Source: Alistipes sp.
Lineage (GTDB): Bacteria > Bacteroidota > Bacteroidia > Bacteroidales > Rikenellaceae
Assembly (NCBI GenBank): GCA_017465605.1
Contig: JAFTVW010000007.1
Span: 62,001-126,000 of the forward strand
Direction of reading: 5' to 3'
DNA: 64,000 nt
A program made the position numbers and the translations under genes. Position 1 is the stretch's first letter. Each line of letters begins with the position of its first letter. The notes beneath the pieces were generated by a model. That model saw only the letters and a program-made list of their open reading frames with translations. It had not been told where the DNA came from and ran no database searches. Shown here piece after piece: positions 25,743-33,423 of this stretch.

Positions 25743-27110
25743 ATGACACAGATTTACAAAAAACTCAACGACTCAGCAGCTGCACGATGGGGTGCGTTGC
25801 TTATCGTGTCGTTTACAATGATGTGCGGTTATTTTATAACCGATGTGATGGCTCCGTTGGAGGACCTTCTTACAAAGACTCCCGCCGAGGGTGGTTTGGG
25901 TTGGACCAGCGATGAGTATGGATTCTTCTCCGGCGCATACGGCTACATCAATGTTTTCCTTTTGATGTTGTTCTTCGGAGGTATTATTCTCGATAAGTGT
26001 GGTGTTCGCTTTACGGGAACAATGAGTAGCTCGTTGATGCTCGTGGGTGCGCTTATCAAGTGGTATGCGTTGGATAACTCGTTTGGCGATGCTCAGATTT
26101 TCGGTTATCCCGTTCAGGTGGCTTTGGCTGCTTTGGGATTTGCAATCTTTGGAATGGGTGCTGAGATTACAGGTATCACAGTTACAAAGGTTATTGCAAA
26201 GTGGTTTACGGGTCACGAGTTGGCTCTTGCTATGGGTTTGCAGGTGGCTATGGCTCGTATCGGTACGGCTGCGGCTTTGGCTTGTAGTCTTCCGTTTGCA
26301 AATGCAATGGGCAACGTGTCGGCTCCCGTTTTGTTGGGTGCAGCGTTGCTTTGTGTAGGTGTGGTTTCATTCCTCGTATATTGCGTGATGGACCGTAAGT
26401 TGGACGCATCGGTTGCTGCCGCCACCGAGGAGCAGAGCGAGGAGGGATTCAGCTTTGGCGATTTGAAACTAATCTTCACAAACAAGGGCTTCTGGCTTAT
26501 CGCAATCCTTTGCGTGTTGTTCTATTCGGGTGTGTTCCCATTCTTGAAGTTTGCTACAAAGTTGATGATTTACAAATATAATGTTGACCCCGAGTTGGCA
26601 GGTTTGATTCCTGCAATGTTGCCTTTCGGAACAATCCTGCTCACTCCCGTCTTTGGCTCATTGTACGACCGTATGGGCAAGGGTGCAACACTTATGATTA
26701 TCGGCTCGTTGATGCTTACTTTGGTACACGTACTTTTCGCGTTGCCAATCCTTAATGTATGGTGGTTTGCTATCGGTATTATGGTTATTTTGGGTGTTGC
26801 GTTCTCGCTTGTGCCTTCGGCTATGTGGCCTGCTGTTCCAAAGATTATCCCTATGAAGCAACTCGGCTCGGCTTATGCTATTATATTCTATATTCAGAAT
26901 ATTGGTCTTTCAATGGTGCCTGTGCTTATCGGCTCGGTGATTCAGAACTATGCTACAATCGAGACAGCAGAGGGCATCACATACGACTACACTATTCCAA
27001 TGACTATTTTCGCTGGATTTGGCGTGGTTGCAGTATGCGTAGCTTTGCTTTTGAAGCGTATTGACAAGACTAATGGTTACGGATTGGAGGAACCTAATAT
27101 CAAGAAGTAA
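25743..27110 (+). CDS. MFS transporter
   Basis: A 455-residue inner-membrane protein with about 12 hydrophobic helices. MFS signs are the loop 2-3 region (GGIILDKCGVRFTGTMSSSL, a D-x-x-G-x-R motif) and the matching loop in the second half (GSLYDRMGKGATL). A polar loop at about 215-235 joins the halves. The layout resembles MFSD1-like carriers, but the substrate cannot be stated. It is followed by a bidirectional terminator. Confidence 0.8.
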   Translation: MTQIYKKLNDSAAARWGALLIVSFTMMCGYFITDVMAPLEDLLTKTPAEGGLGWTSDEYGFFSGAYGYINVFLLMLFFGGIILDKCGVRFTGTMSSSLMLVGALIKWYALDNSFGDAQIFGYPVQVALAALGFAIFGMGAEITGITVTKVIAKWFTGHELALAMGLQVAMARIGTAAALACSLPFANAMGNVSAPVLLGAALLCVGVVSFLVYCVMDRKLDASVAAATEEQSEEGFSFGDLKLIFTNKGFWLIAILCVLFYSGVFPFLKFATKLMIYKYNVDPELAGLIPAMLPFGTILLTPVFGSLYDRMGKGATLMIIGSLMLTLVHVLFALPILNVWWFAIGIMVILGVAFSLVPSAMWPAVPKIIPMKQLGSAYAIIFYIQNIGLSMVPVLIGSVIQNYATIETAEGITYDYTIPMTIFAGFGVVAVCVALLLKRIDKTNGYGLEEPNIKK

Positions 27111-27136
27111 GGGGCATATATAGCCTTCGATTGTAT

Positions 27137-27176
27137 AAAAACTCCCAACTGCACTTCAACGTCGGTTGGGAGTTTT
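27137..27176. terminator. Bidirectional terminator, MFS / glycosyltransferase
   Basis: Stem AAAACTCCCAAC / GTTGGGAGTTTT between convergent genes. Confidence 0.85.
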
Positions 27177-27209
27177 CTATTGAATATCATTCTCAGATTA
27201 GCTTATAGC

Positions 27210-28334
27210 CTATTTACATAGATTATATACATCTAACAGCTTGTTACACATTGCGGCCCACGAGAATCGCTTTTTCTCCTCAGGGAAGTTGGCTATGAGC
27301 GTATTTAACATATTTGGGCTGTATATTCGTTTCAAACCCTCTAATATACCATCGGTTGAAGGCTTACAAACCAATCCCACGCGACCATCAGGCACAATTT
27401 CGGGCAGACCGCCAACGTTGGTTACAAGCATCGGGAGCGAGAAATTATATGCAATTTGAGTTACGCCACTCTGTGTGGCCGAGCGGTATGGCAATACCAA
27501 ACAATCCGAGGCTGAGAAGTAATAGCGCACATCTTCGTCGGCAATAAAGCCTTCGTGTAGCACTACCCTATCTTTTATGCCGAGTTGCTCGATGAGTGAA
27601 ATGTATTTCTCGCGCGAAGCATAAAACTCTCCTGCCACGAGCAGTTTTCTACCCTTCGGTTGCCACTTTGCCCAAGCTTCGAGCAACATATCCAAACCTT
27701 TGTAATCTCGGATTAGGCCAAAAAATAAAGTATATTTTTCATCGGACGATATGCCAATTTTCTCACACGCCAACTTTCGCTCGACTGCTGTACCGAAATT
27801 CTCAAACATAGGGTGTGGTGAGAACAATGCTGGGGCCGAGGTGTAAGCCGCAAGTTCACGATGCACCTGCTCCGACATATAGACAAATCCATCTACCCCA
27901 CCCAAATAATATTTATTGCAAGGTCGGTCGATGATGTGATGCTCGTGCGGCTCGACATTATCAATCTGACACACTACTTTTGTTATTCCATTTGAGCGTG
28001 CTATGCGAGCAATCGTGCCAAAGCAAGGAGCCATAAACGGAGTCCAATACTTCATCAGAATCATATCGGGGGCTTCGCGTTTAAGGCGCAATCCAAGAGA
28101 AACCCAATTCAGCGGATTGACCGTGTTCATCACCCGCTCGATATGTAAATCATCGGGTGCGGGCGTAGAAACGTATTGCGTCTTGCCCGGAAACAACAAC
28201 GAAGGATATTGCACCGTAAAGGTATATATGCGAACTTCGTGACCACGACTCTGATACTCGCGAGCCATAGTCTGCATTATCGACGCCAATCCACCACGAT
28301 AAGGGTGCGCAGGACCGAGAATAGTGATTTTCAT
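27210..28334 (-). CDS. GT4-type glycosyltransferase
   Basis: A 374-residue GT-B fold enzyme. It shows the N-terminal GPAHPYRGGLASIMQ donor/acceptor loop and the C-terminal FFGLIRDYKGLDMLLEAW strand-turn. The nucleotide-sugar site reads LPYRSATQSGVTQIAYNFSLPMLVTNVGGLPEIV, with the second Glu of the E-x7-E pattern. It probably adds a sugar to a glycolipid or surface polysaccharide. It has its own -7 box and is separated by a terminator from the steroid-type operon upstream, so it is not part of it. Confidence 0.85.
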   Translation of the reverse strand: MKITILGPAHPYRGGLASIMQTMAREYQSRGHEVRIYTFTVQYPSLLFPGKTQYVSTPAPDDLHIERVMNTVNPLNWVSLGLRLKREAPDMILMKYWTPFMAPCFGTIARIARSNGITKVVCQIDNVEPHEHHIIDRPCNKYYLGGVDGFVYMSEQVHRELAAYTSAPALFSPHPMFENFGTAVERKLACEKIGISSDEKYTLFFGLIRDYKGLDMLLEAWAKWQPKGRKLLVAGEFYASREKYISLIEQLGIKDRVVLHEGFIADEDVRYYFSASDCLVLPYRSATQSGVTQIAYNFSLPMLVTNVGGLPEIVPDGRVGLVCKPSTDGILEGLKRIYSPNMLNTLIANFPEEKKRFSWAAMCNKLLDVYNLCK

Positions 28335-28357
28335 AGAGTCACAATTTTCTATCTATA

Positions 28358-28365
28358 CAAAGATA
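28358..28365 (-). promoter_or_regulatory. -7 box for the glycosyltransferase gene
   Basis: Minus-strand TATCTTTG, 23 bases before the ATG at 28334. Confidence 0.6.
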
Positions 28366-28367
28366 GT

Positions 28368-28410
28368 AAAAAAGGAATTGTTCAACAAGTTTATTGGACA
28401 ATTCCTTTTT
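28368..28410 (-). terminator. Terminator of the SRD5A-OYE-SDR operon
   Basis: Stem AAAAAGGAATTGT / ACAATTCCTTTTT with a 15-16 base loop, followed by TTTTTT on the minus strand, 15 bases after the SDR stop. Confidence 0.85.
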
Positions 28411-28425
28411 GGGTATATTCTTAAT

Positions 28426-29235
28426 TTACTTCTGGAATTTCATTGTATAGTTGCGTAGCCAGCGCATTGGTGCGCCACCCAATAATTGGCAAATGGGAAT
28501 AAAAAACCTGAACCACCAATCGGGTACTTTACATCGGCGACCTCGCCATAGGGCATTGAGTGAACGGCGGGCGCAACTTTTTGGAGTCATCAACACTCCG
28601 ATTTTTACTCCGAAACGTTGCAACTCGGGAGATAGACCATATAAATCTGTGGCGATACCTGCTGGACAAATTGCCGTCACATAAACACCCTTATCTCGTA
28701 CCTCCTTAGAGAATGCTACTGAAAAACTCTTTAAGTATGCCTTACTTGCGCTATATAGCGATAGACCCGGATAAGGCATCCATATCGAATATGACGACAT
28801 ATTGAGGATTCTACCACCACCCCTCTTTGCCATATCCTCAGCATAGAGTCGGCACATCTTTGTAGCGGTGATATCGTGTAGCAGGATTATGCGCTCGATA
28901 CGTTCTGCGGGGGTGTCAAGTATATCGCAAAACGAGAAGATACCAGCATTGTTTATCAATACGTCAACTTTGATACCTTCCTGTTCGGTCCACGCATACA
29001 ACTCCTCGGCGGCACTCAGTGTGGCCATATCCTTAACCAAGTGTCGCACCCATACCTTCTTATTCACCTGCGCAACCTCCTTTGCTGTTTGCTCCAAGTC
29101 GGATTCGGTGAGTGATACCATCACTACGTTGTATCCCAACTCTGCCAACTGCAAGGCATAGCATCGGCCTATTCCCTTTGATGCTCCCGTTACAAGTGCA
29201 GTCTTTTCGCCAGCTTTTACCTCTCCAAGTCTCAT
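28426..29235 (-). CDS. Short-chain dehydrogenase, hydroxysteroid-dehydrogenase-like
   Basis: A 269-residue classical SDR. It has the cofactor loop TGASKGIG (16-23), NNAG (95-98), catalytic Ser148, and Tyr161/Lys165 in YSASK. The sequence between these, and the hydrophobic C-terminus (WWFRFFIPICQLLGG), resemble the HSD17B3/HSD17B12 group of ketosteroid and 3-ketoacyl-CoA reductases. Its position as last gene after a steroid 5-alpha-reductase and an OYE suggests a hydroxysteroid (for example 3-position) dehydrogenase. That is inference: a fatty-acyl ketone is the main alternative. It starts 11 bases after the OYE stop. Confidence 0.78.
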   Translation of the reverse strand: MRLGEVKAGEKTALVTGASKGIGRCYALQLAELGYNVVMVSLTESDLEQTAKEVAQVNKKVWVRHLVKDMATLSAAEELYAWTEQEGIKVDVLINNAGIFSFCDILDTPAERIERIILLHDITATKMCRLYAEDMAKRGGGRILNMSSYSIWMPYPGLSLYSASKAYLKSFSVAFSKEVRDKGVYVTAICPAGIATDLYGLSPELQRFGVKIGVLMTPKSCARRSLNALWRGRRCKVPDWWFRFFIPICQLLGGAPMRWLRNYTMKFQK

Positions 29236-29246
29236 TCCCCTCTCCT

Positions 29247-30482
29247 CTACTTCAATTTAAGCTCTTTGCGAACAACATCAGGCAGATTCTCGCAGTTGTG
29301 GCAACATTTCATATCGACCGAATACATACGCGCTATACAATAATCCTTGTTGTCGCAACCCGAGCGAGTTGAAATATCACCATCTCGCATTTTGTTTACG
29401 AAGGCAGGGTCGTTGACCAATGCGCGTGCAATCTGCACCATCTCGAATCCTTCGTCTAATACTCGTTCTATTCCCTTACGCGATACGATGCCACCAACAT
29501 ATACCAATGGGCCCTTTAACTCTGCGCGGAACTTTTTGGCATTCTCCAAGAAGAAACACTCCTCGAAATCGTATTGCTTAATCATATACTGACCAAACAA
29601 CGAAACCACAATCTTTTGAGGCCACTGGCTCCACGGCATATAATACCCCATCGTTTTGGTTGGTATTCGACCACGCATTACAGCCATCGGAGCGCGAGAA
29701 ACAAAACCCGAAGAGAGAACTATGCCATTAACTCCAAAACTTTCGATTTGTTTAGCAATCTCGATTGATTCTGGAATCTGTATTCCACTGCGGAATCCGT
29801 CCTCCATATTATGCTTGACGAGAACAGCCATATTGTAGCGTGCAGCCTGCTCCATAACCTCTCCCAAGCACATATTCATAAAGCGCATACGATTCTCCAA
29901 CGAGCCTCCATACTCATCGCGACGACGATTTGTCCACGGTGATAGGAACTGAGATATCAGATATCCGTGACCAGCGTGAACCTCCACACTGTCGAACCCT
30001 GATTCGTGAGCCGTAATTACTGCACGACCAAAATCTTTGGCCATTTCCGCTAGCTCCGAGCGGCGCAGACGTCGGTGAAATGTAGGAGAATAGAGATTAA
30101 ATCCATTTGAAGCCGACACGGGAAAACAACCTGCGGTTGACCAGTGTGTCATATTCCCGCAATGTCCAATCTGAATGCCAACTGCCGCACCCTCTGCGTG
30201 TACAGCGTCGGTAATATCACGCAATGCGGGTACAATCTCATCGCGCAACCATAATTGCGAGTTGAACGATACACCACTGCGATTTACCGAAGCGTATGCT
30301 AATGTTGTCATTCCTACACCTCCGCGAGCTACGCTGACGTGATAATCCTTTAAGGCTTGCGTAGGCCCAAAATCTTTACCCATAGACTCAAATGCTGCCG
30401 AGCGAATTGTACGGTTGCGAAGGGTTACAGGCCCTAATTTATAGGGGGTAAAGAGGATTGAATCTTTGAGATCTTTCTCCAT
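29247..30482 (-). CDS. Single-domain NADH:flavin oxidoreductase (Old Yellow Enzyme family)
   Basis: A 411-residue FMN TIM barrel. Motifs: FTPYKLGPVTLRNR opening, QIGHCG, the block EVHAGHGYLISQFLSPWTNRRRDEYGGSLENR, and YVGGIVSRKG...EMVQIARALVNDP binding FMN phosphate. The C-terminal FAD/NAD(P)H half of BaiCD/BaiH-type enzymes is absent, but a Cys-rich tail (CDNKDYCIARMY...CCHNC) remains and may hold an Fe-S cluster. OYE enzymes reduce activated C=C bonds. Beside a 5-alpha-reductase it is a natural candidate for a delta-4/5-beta or other ring double-bond reductase on steroids or bile acids (inference). The gap to the upstream gene is 72 bases. Confidence 0.82.
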   Translation of the reverse strand: MEKDLKDSILFTPYKLGPVTLRNRTIRSAAFESMGKDFGPTQALKDYHVSVARGGVGMTTLAYASVNRSGVSFNSQLWLRDEIVPALRDITDAVHAEGAAVGIQIGHCGNMTHWSTAGCFPVSASNGFNLYSPTFHRRLRRSELAEMAKDFGRAVITAHESGFDSVEVHAGHGYLISQFLSPWTNRRRDEYGGSLENRMRFMNMCLGEVMEQAARYNMAVLVKHNMEDGFRSGIQIPESIEIAKQIESFGVNGIVLSSGFVSRAPMAVMRGRIPTKTMGYYMPWSQWPQKIVVSLFGQYMIKQYDFEECFFLENAKKFRAELKGPLVYVGGIVSRKGIERVLDEGFEMVQIARALVNDPAFVNKMRDGDISTRSGCDNKDYCIARMYSVDMKCCHNCENLPDVVRKELKLK

Positions 30483-30554
30483 ATCGTTGTTGCTTTTTAT
30501 TCTTCTTAATTCTGCTAAATTGGCTTATAGCCTATCGGGTTGAAAACCGCCTTA

Positions 30555-31325
30555 TTAATAAATGAATGGAATTATTCTTTTGCGCCCAAGCGAAGTAAAC
30601 TCCTCTCCAAACTCCTTCTCATAACGCTTATAAAGCGAAGCCGAGCGAGGTGCTAAGTTGGCGAATGTCCACCATACAAACACAACTCCTGCCCACGACC
30701 ACGATGCTATGGCAAATCCTGTCCACTCGACAATCTCGCCAAAATAGTTAGCCGACGAGACGTAGCGGAACATTCCTCCGCGAGGAATATAGTGACGTGT
30801 GTCGCCCTCTTTGCGTAGATGCCTAATGATATAGTCGGCTTGCCAATTAATAAACATACCGGCCAAAAATACAATTAGACCGATGTAGATATATGGTTTT
30901 GCAAACCAGTCGGCATAATAGCCTACGGGGGCAACATAGAATATCCAACCACCTTGCATACAAGCATTGAGCGTGTTGAAAACCATACCCATCAAAACGA
31001 TTCCAAGTGGCATCTTTGAGTTCCCACGCATAAGCAATGGAAAGATGAATGAGCGTTGAAAATAGTGGAACTGGAACATTGCAAAAAGCGTCAAAGGCGC
31101 TACCTCCCACTGCCTTTCGGAATAAGCCCACAACATCCACATCATAATAAATACGGGTGATTCCATCATGACCCACCCTATCTTGTTAGGCACCGGAGGG
31201 CCATATCGGCGGTCGAACAAATAACCATAGCCCGCTTCAAAAAAGTGAAGAGCCACATAGACAAATAGTGCTATGATGGCCATAACCACCAAAAAGGTAT
31301 TGTATGATGATAATAGGAATCCCAT
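30555..31325 (-). CDS. Steroid 5-alpha-reductase (SRD5A) family protein
   Basis: A 256-residue integral membrane protein with six or seven hydrophobic helices. It is strikingly like animal SRD5A1/2: Glu55 in MESPVF, HYFQRSFIFPL at 87-97 (the HYF-x-R motif with the catalytic Tyr), and the C-terminal NADPH block IPRGGMFRYVSSANYFGEIVEW (180-201), then SASLYKRYEKEF and KRIIPFIY at the end. The family reduces the delta-4 double bond of 3-keto-steroids to the 5-alpha (allo) form. It is first of a three-gene operon with an OYE and an SDR. A 3-oxo-delta-4 bile acid or steroid hormone is the likely substrate. Lipid enone reduction is the alternative. Confidence 0.85.
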   Translation of the reverse strand: MGFLLSSYNTFLVVMAIIALFVYVALHFFEAGYGYLFDRRYGPPVPNKIGWVMMESPVFIMMWMLWAYSERQWEVAPLTLFAMFQFHYFQRSFIFPLLMRGNSKMPLGIVLMGMVFNTLNACMQGGWIFYVAPVGYYADWFAKPYIYIGLIVFLAGMFINWQADYIIRHLRKEGDTRHYIPRGGMFRYVSSANYFGEIVEWTGFAIASWSWAGVVFVWWTFANLAPRSASLYKRYEKEFGEEFTSLGRKRIIPFIY

Positions 31326-31348
31326 CTCTTAACTGTTGCTAAATTATG

Positions 31349-31356
31349 CAAAGTTA
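31349..31356 (-). promoter_or_regulatory. -7 box of the SRD5A-OYE-SDR operon
   Basis: Minus-strand TAACTTTG, 23 bases before the ATG at 31325. No convincing -33 TTTG is seen. Confidence 0.5.
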
Positions 31357-31445
31357 TGAATTTTATCGAAAAAATGTAAATCTTACGCCTTGAATTTACC
31401 TTAGCTGACTATTCTCTGTACATATAGTACAATTTCGACATAAAC

Positions 31446-31480
31446 AAAAAGAGACTTCCACCCTTCGGCAGAAGTCTCAA
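31446..31480 (-). terminator. Terminator of the TIM-barrel isomerase pair
   Basis: Stem GAGACTTC / GAAGTCTC with an inner CACCCTTCGGCA loop. The minus-strand tail is TTTTTG, 25 bases past the stop at 31505. Confidence 0.8.
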
Positions 31481-31504
31481 AATATAATTTCCGATCAGGA
31501 AAAA

Positions 31505-32368
31505 TTACTTTTTCTTCACGAATTTTGCATTCTCCAAATATGCGGCACTCTTTGTTACACCGTCCCACATACGAGCAAAACGCTGCTCCTTAGTCTCGTC
31601 CTTAGGTCCGCGTGGCATCTCCTGCTCAACAACGAAATCCTTGTAACCATTCTTGTAGAACTGCTTGTAGATAGCCTCGAAATCAATCTTGCCACTCTCG
31701 CCAATTACCAAGTCGTCCTTGATATGGAGCATTTGGATACGATTTGGATACTTCTTCAAATACTCTACGGGGTCTTTACCACCACGAGTTGTCCAATATA
31801 CGTCCATCTGGAAGAATACGCTCTCAGGGTCGGTGTTCTCAATCATATACTCCCACTTAACCTTACCCTCGCAGAGATCGTACTCGTGAGCGTGGTTGTG
31901 GTAGCCGAGCTTCAAGCCATACTCCTTAGCCAATTTACCAACCTTGTTGAAGTATTCGCATACCTGCTTCAAATCAGCAAGCGACTTACCCAAGTTGAAG
32001 CCAGGAATCACGCAATACTTAGCCCCCATTGTACGCAAACCTTCAAATACAGAACGCCATTTATCCATCACAGCGGCCTCGTTTTTGGGGTCCATTGCAA
32101 TTGAAGTATGAGTTGAGATAATCGACAGTCCGTGCTTGTCACACAATGCCTTAAACTCTGCTGCGGGGAAGCCAAAGCAGTTGGGGCTACCCAATGTCTC
32201 AACAACTGTATAACCAGCCTTTGCAACCTTTGCAAGTGATGCATCTACATTGCCCATATCCTGATTTACAGAATAGAGCTGCAAGCCGATTTTCTTCTTT
32301 GATTTTGCCTCAATAGCCGATGGAACCAATACCATCACAGCCAAAAGTGCTAATAATACTCTTTTCAT
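31505..32368 (-). CDS. Exported sugar-phosphate isomerase/epimerase-like TIM barrel (copy 1)
   Basis: I chose the ATG at 32368 (287 aa, MKRVLLALLAV...). A signal peptide ends near IEAK-S. The xylose-isomerase-like barrel carries the metal ligands in the usual places: GYHNHAHEYD, FFQMDVYWTTRGG, HIKD and the final VVEQEMPRG (Glu). It is therefore an exported metal-dependent isomerase, epimerase or lyase acting on a sugar in the periplasm. Related Bacteroides proteins take part in 3-keto-glycoside breakdown, but no oxidoreductase partner is present here. A paralogue lies 53 bases upstream. Confidence 0.82.
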   Translation of the reverse strand: MKRVLLALLAVMVLVPSAIEAKSKKKIGLQLYSVNQDMGNVDASLAKVAKAGYTVVETLGSPNCFGFPAAEFKALCDKHGLSIISTHTSIAMDPKNEAAVMDKWRSVFEGLRTMGAKYCVIPGFNLGKSLADLKQVCEYFNKVGKLAKEYGLKLGYHNHAHEYDLCEGKVKWEYMIENTDPESVFFQMDVYWTTRGGKDPVEYLKKYPNRIQMLHIKDDLVIGESGKIDFEAIYKQFYKNGYKDFVVEQEMPRGPKDETKEQRFARMWDGVTKSAAYLENAKFVKKK

Positions 32369-32421
32369 AACTTTAATTTTATTCAAACTATTATTAATTA
32401 TAAAATCTTTTGTGTGCGCTA

Positions 32422-33321
32422 TTAATACTCGCAAGACTTAACAAACTCAGACTCCTGCATAAACTTGCAGCAATCAGCAACGCCCTTCCACATAGCTGCC
32501 AAGTTGCGCTCGTTCTCTGCCTGATCCTCACCCAAACGGAAAGGAAGCTCATACTCAACGAAACAATCGATAGCTCCATTAGCATAGAACTGGTTGAAAA
32601 CAGCCTCGAAATCGATAGGGCCTGTACCCAATACTCCGTCTTCCTTAGCGTGGAGAATCTTAATGCGGTCGCCGTAAGTCTTCAAGTAGTGCATATAATC
32701 GGCATCGCCCATATTGGTCTTGCATACGTCCAACTCGATGAGGAACTTATCGGCGTCGGTGTGCTTGATTACATAGTCCAAAATTGTCTCACCCTCGACC
32801 TTCGCAAAGTCGCCAGCGTGGTTGTGATAACCGAGCTTCAAGCCATACTCCTTAGCTACCTCGCCTACCTTGTTGCAGAAGTCGCAGCAAGCCTCAATCT
32901 CAGCCAATGTAGAGCCGAAATCCTGTCCGGGGATAATGCAATACTTTGCACCCATTGTCTTCAAACCAGCAAACAACTCGCGCCACTTAGCCATTGTGCC
33001 CTCCAAATCCTCTGGGTTGTAAGCTACGCCACCGTGAGTTGAGACAATCTTCAAACCGTACTTGTCGCACAAAGCCTTGAATGCCGCAGGCTCCAAACCG
33101 AAGCATTGGGGAACTCCGCCAAAGTTCAATGTCTCGATTGCGGTATAGCCAGCCTCGGCGATTTTCTGTAAAGCAGGTTCAATGTTGGCATAGTCCTGAT
33201 GCACTGAATACATTTGGATACCCACCTGCTTCTTTGCAGGCTCCGAAGAGCCGCAAGAGGTCATAACGACCATCGAAATAGTTGCCAAAGCGGCAACTGC
33301 ATAAGCGAAAAACTTTTTCAT
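32422..33321 (-). CDS. Sugar-phosphate isomerase/epimerase-like lipoprotein (copy 2)
   Basis: I chose the ATG at 33321 (299 aa) over a TTG two codons earlier. The lipobox VVMTSC-G makes this copy a lipoprotein, unlike copy 1. The barrel motifs match copy 1 almost block for block: GIQMYSVHQDYANIEPAL, YCIIPGQDFG, GYHNHAGDFA, FLIELDVCKTNMGD, LHAKEDG and FVEYELPF. The metal ligands appear intact. The two look like an old tandem duplication with different localisation (anchored and soluble). The glycosidase gene is 102 bases upstream on the same strand, so a common sugar pathway is plausible. Confidence 0.82.
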   Translation of the reverse strand: MKKFFAYAVAALATISMVVMTSCGSSEPAKKQVGIQMYSVHQDYANIEPALQKIAEAGYTAIETLNFGGVPQCFGLEPAAFKALCDKYGLKIVSTHGGVAYNPEDLEGTMAKWRELFAGLKTMGAKYCIIPGQDFGSTLAEIEACCDFCNKVGEVAKEYGLKLGYHNHAGDFAKVEGETILDYVIKHTDADKFLIELDVCKTNMGDADYMHYLKTYGDRIKILHAKEDGVLGTGPIDFEAVFNQFYANGAIDCFVEYELPFRLGEDQAENERNLAAMWKGVADCCKFMQESEFVKSCEY

Positions 33322-33423
33322 ACTCAATTAGTTATTTATAAATTATAAATTTGAATTTTCTCGGTTGTCAATTAAATTTGTTTATTCGATTCATATTGAG
33401 TGTTATGGTCTCAATATCTAATT

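Noticed and set aside
27210..28334. Glycosyltransferase as a fourth gene of the steroid operon
   Set aside because: A strong terminator (28368-28410) and a separate -7 box (28358-28365) lie between it and the SDR gene.
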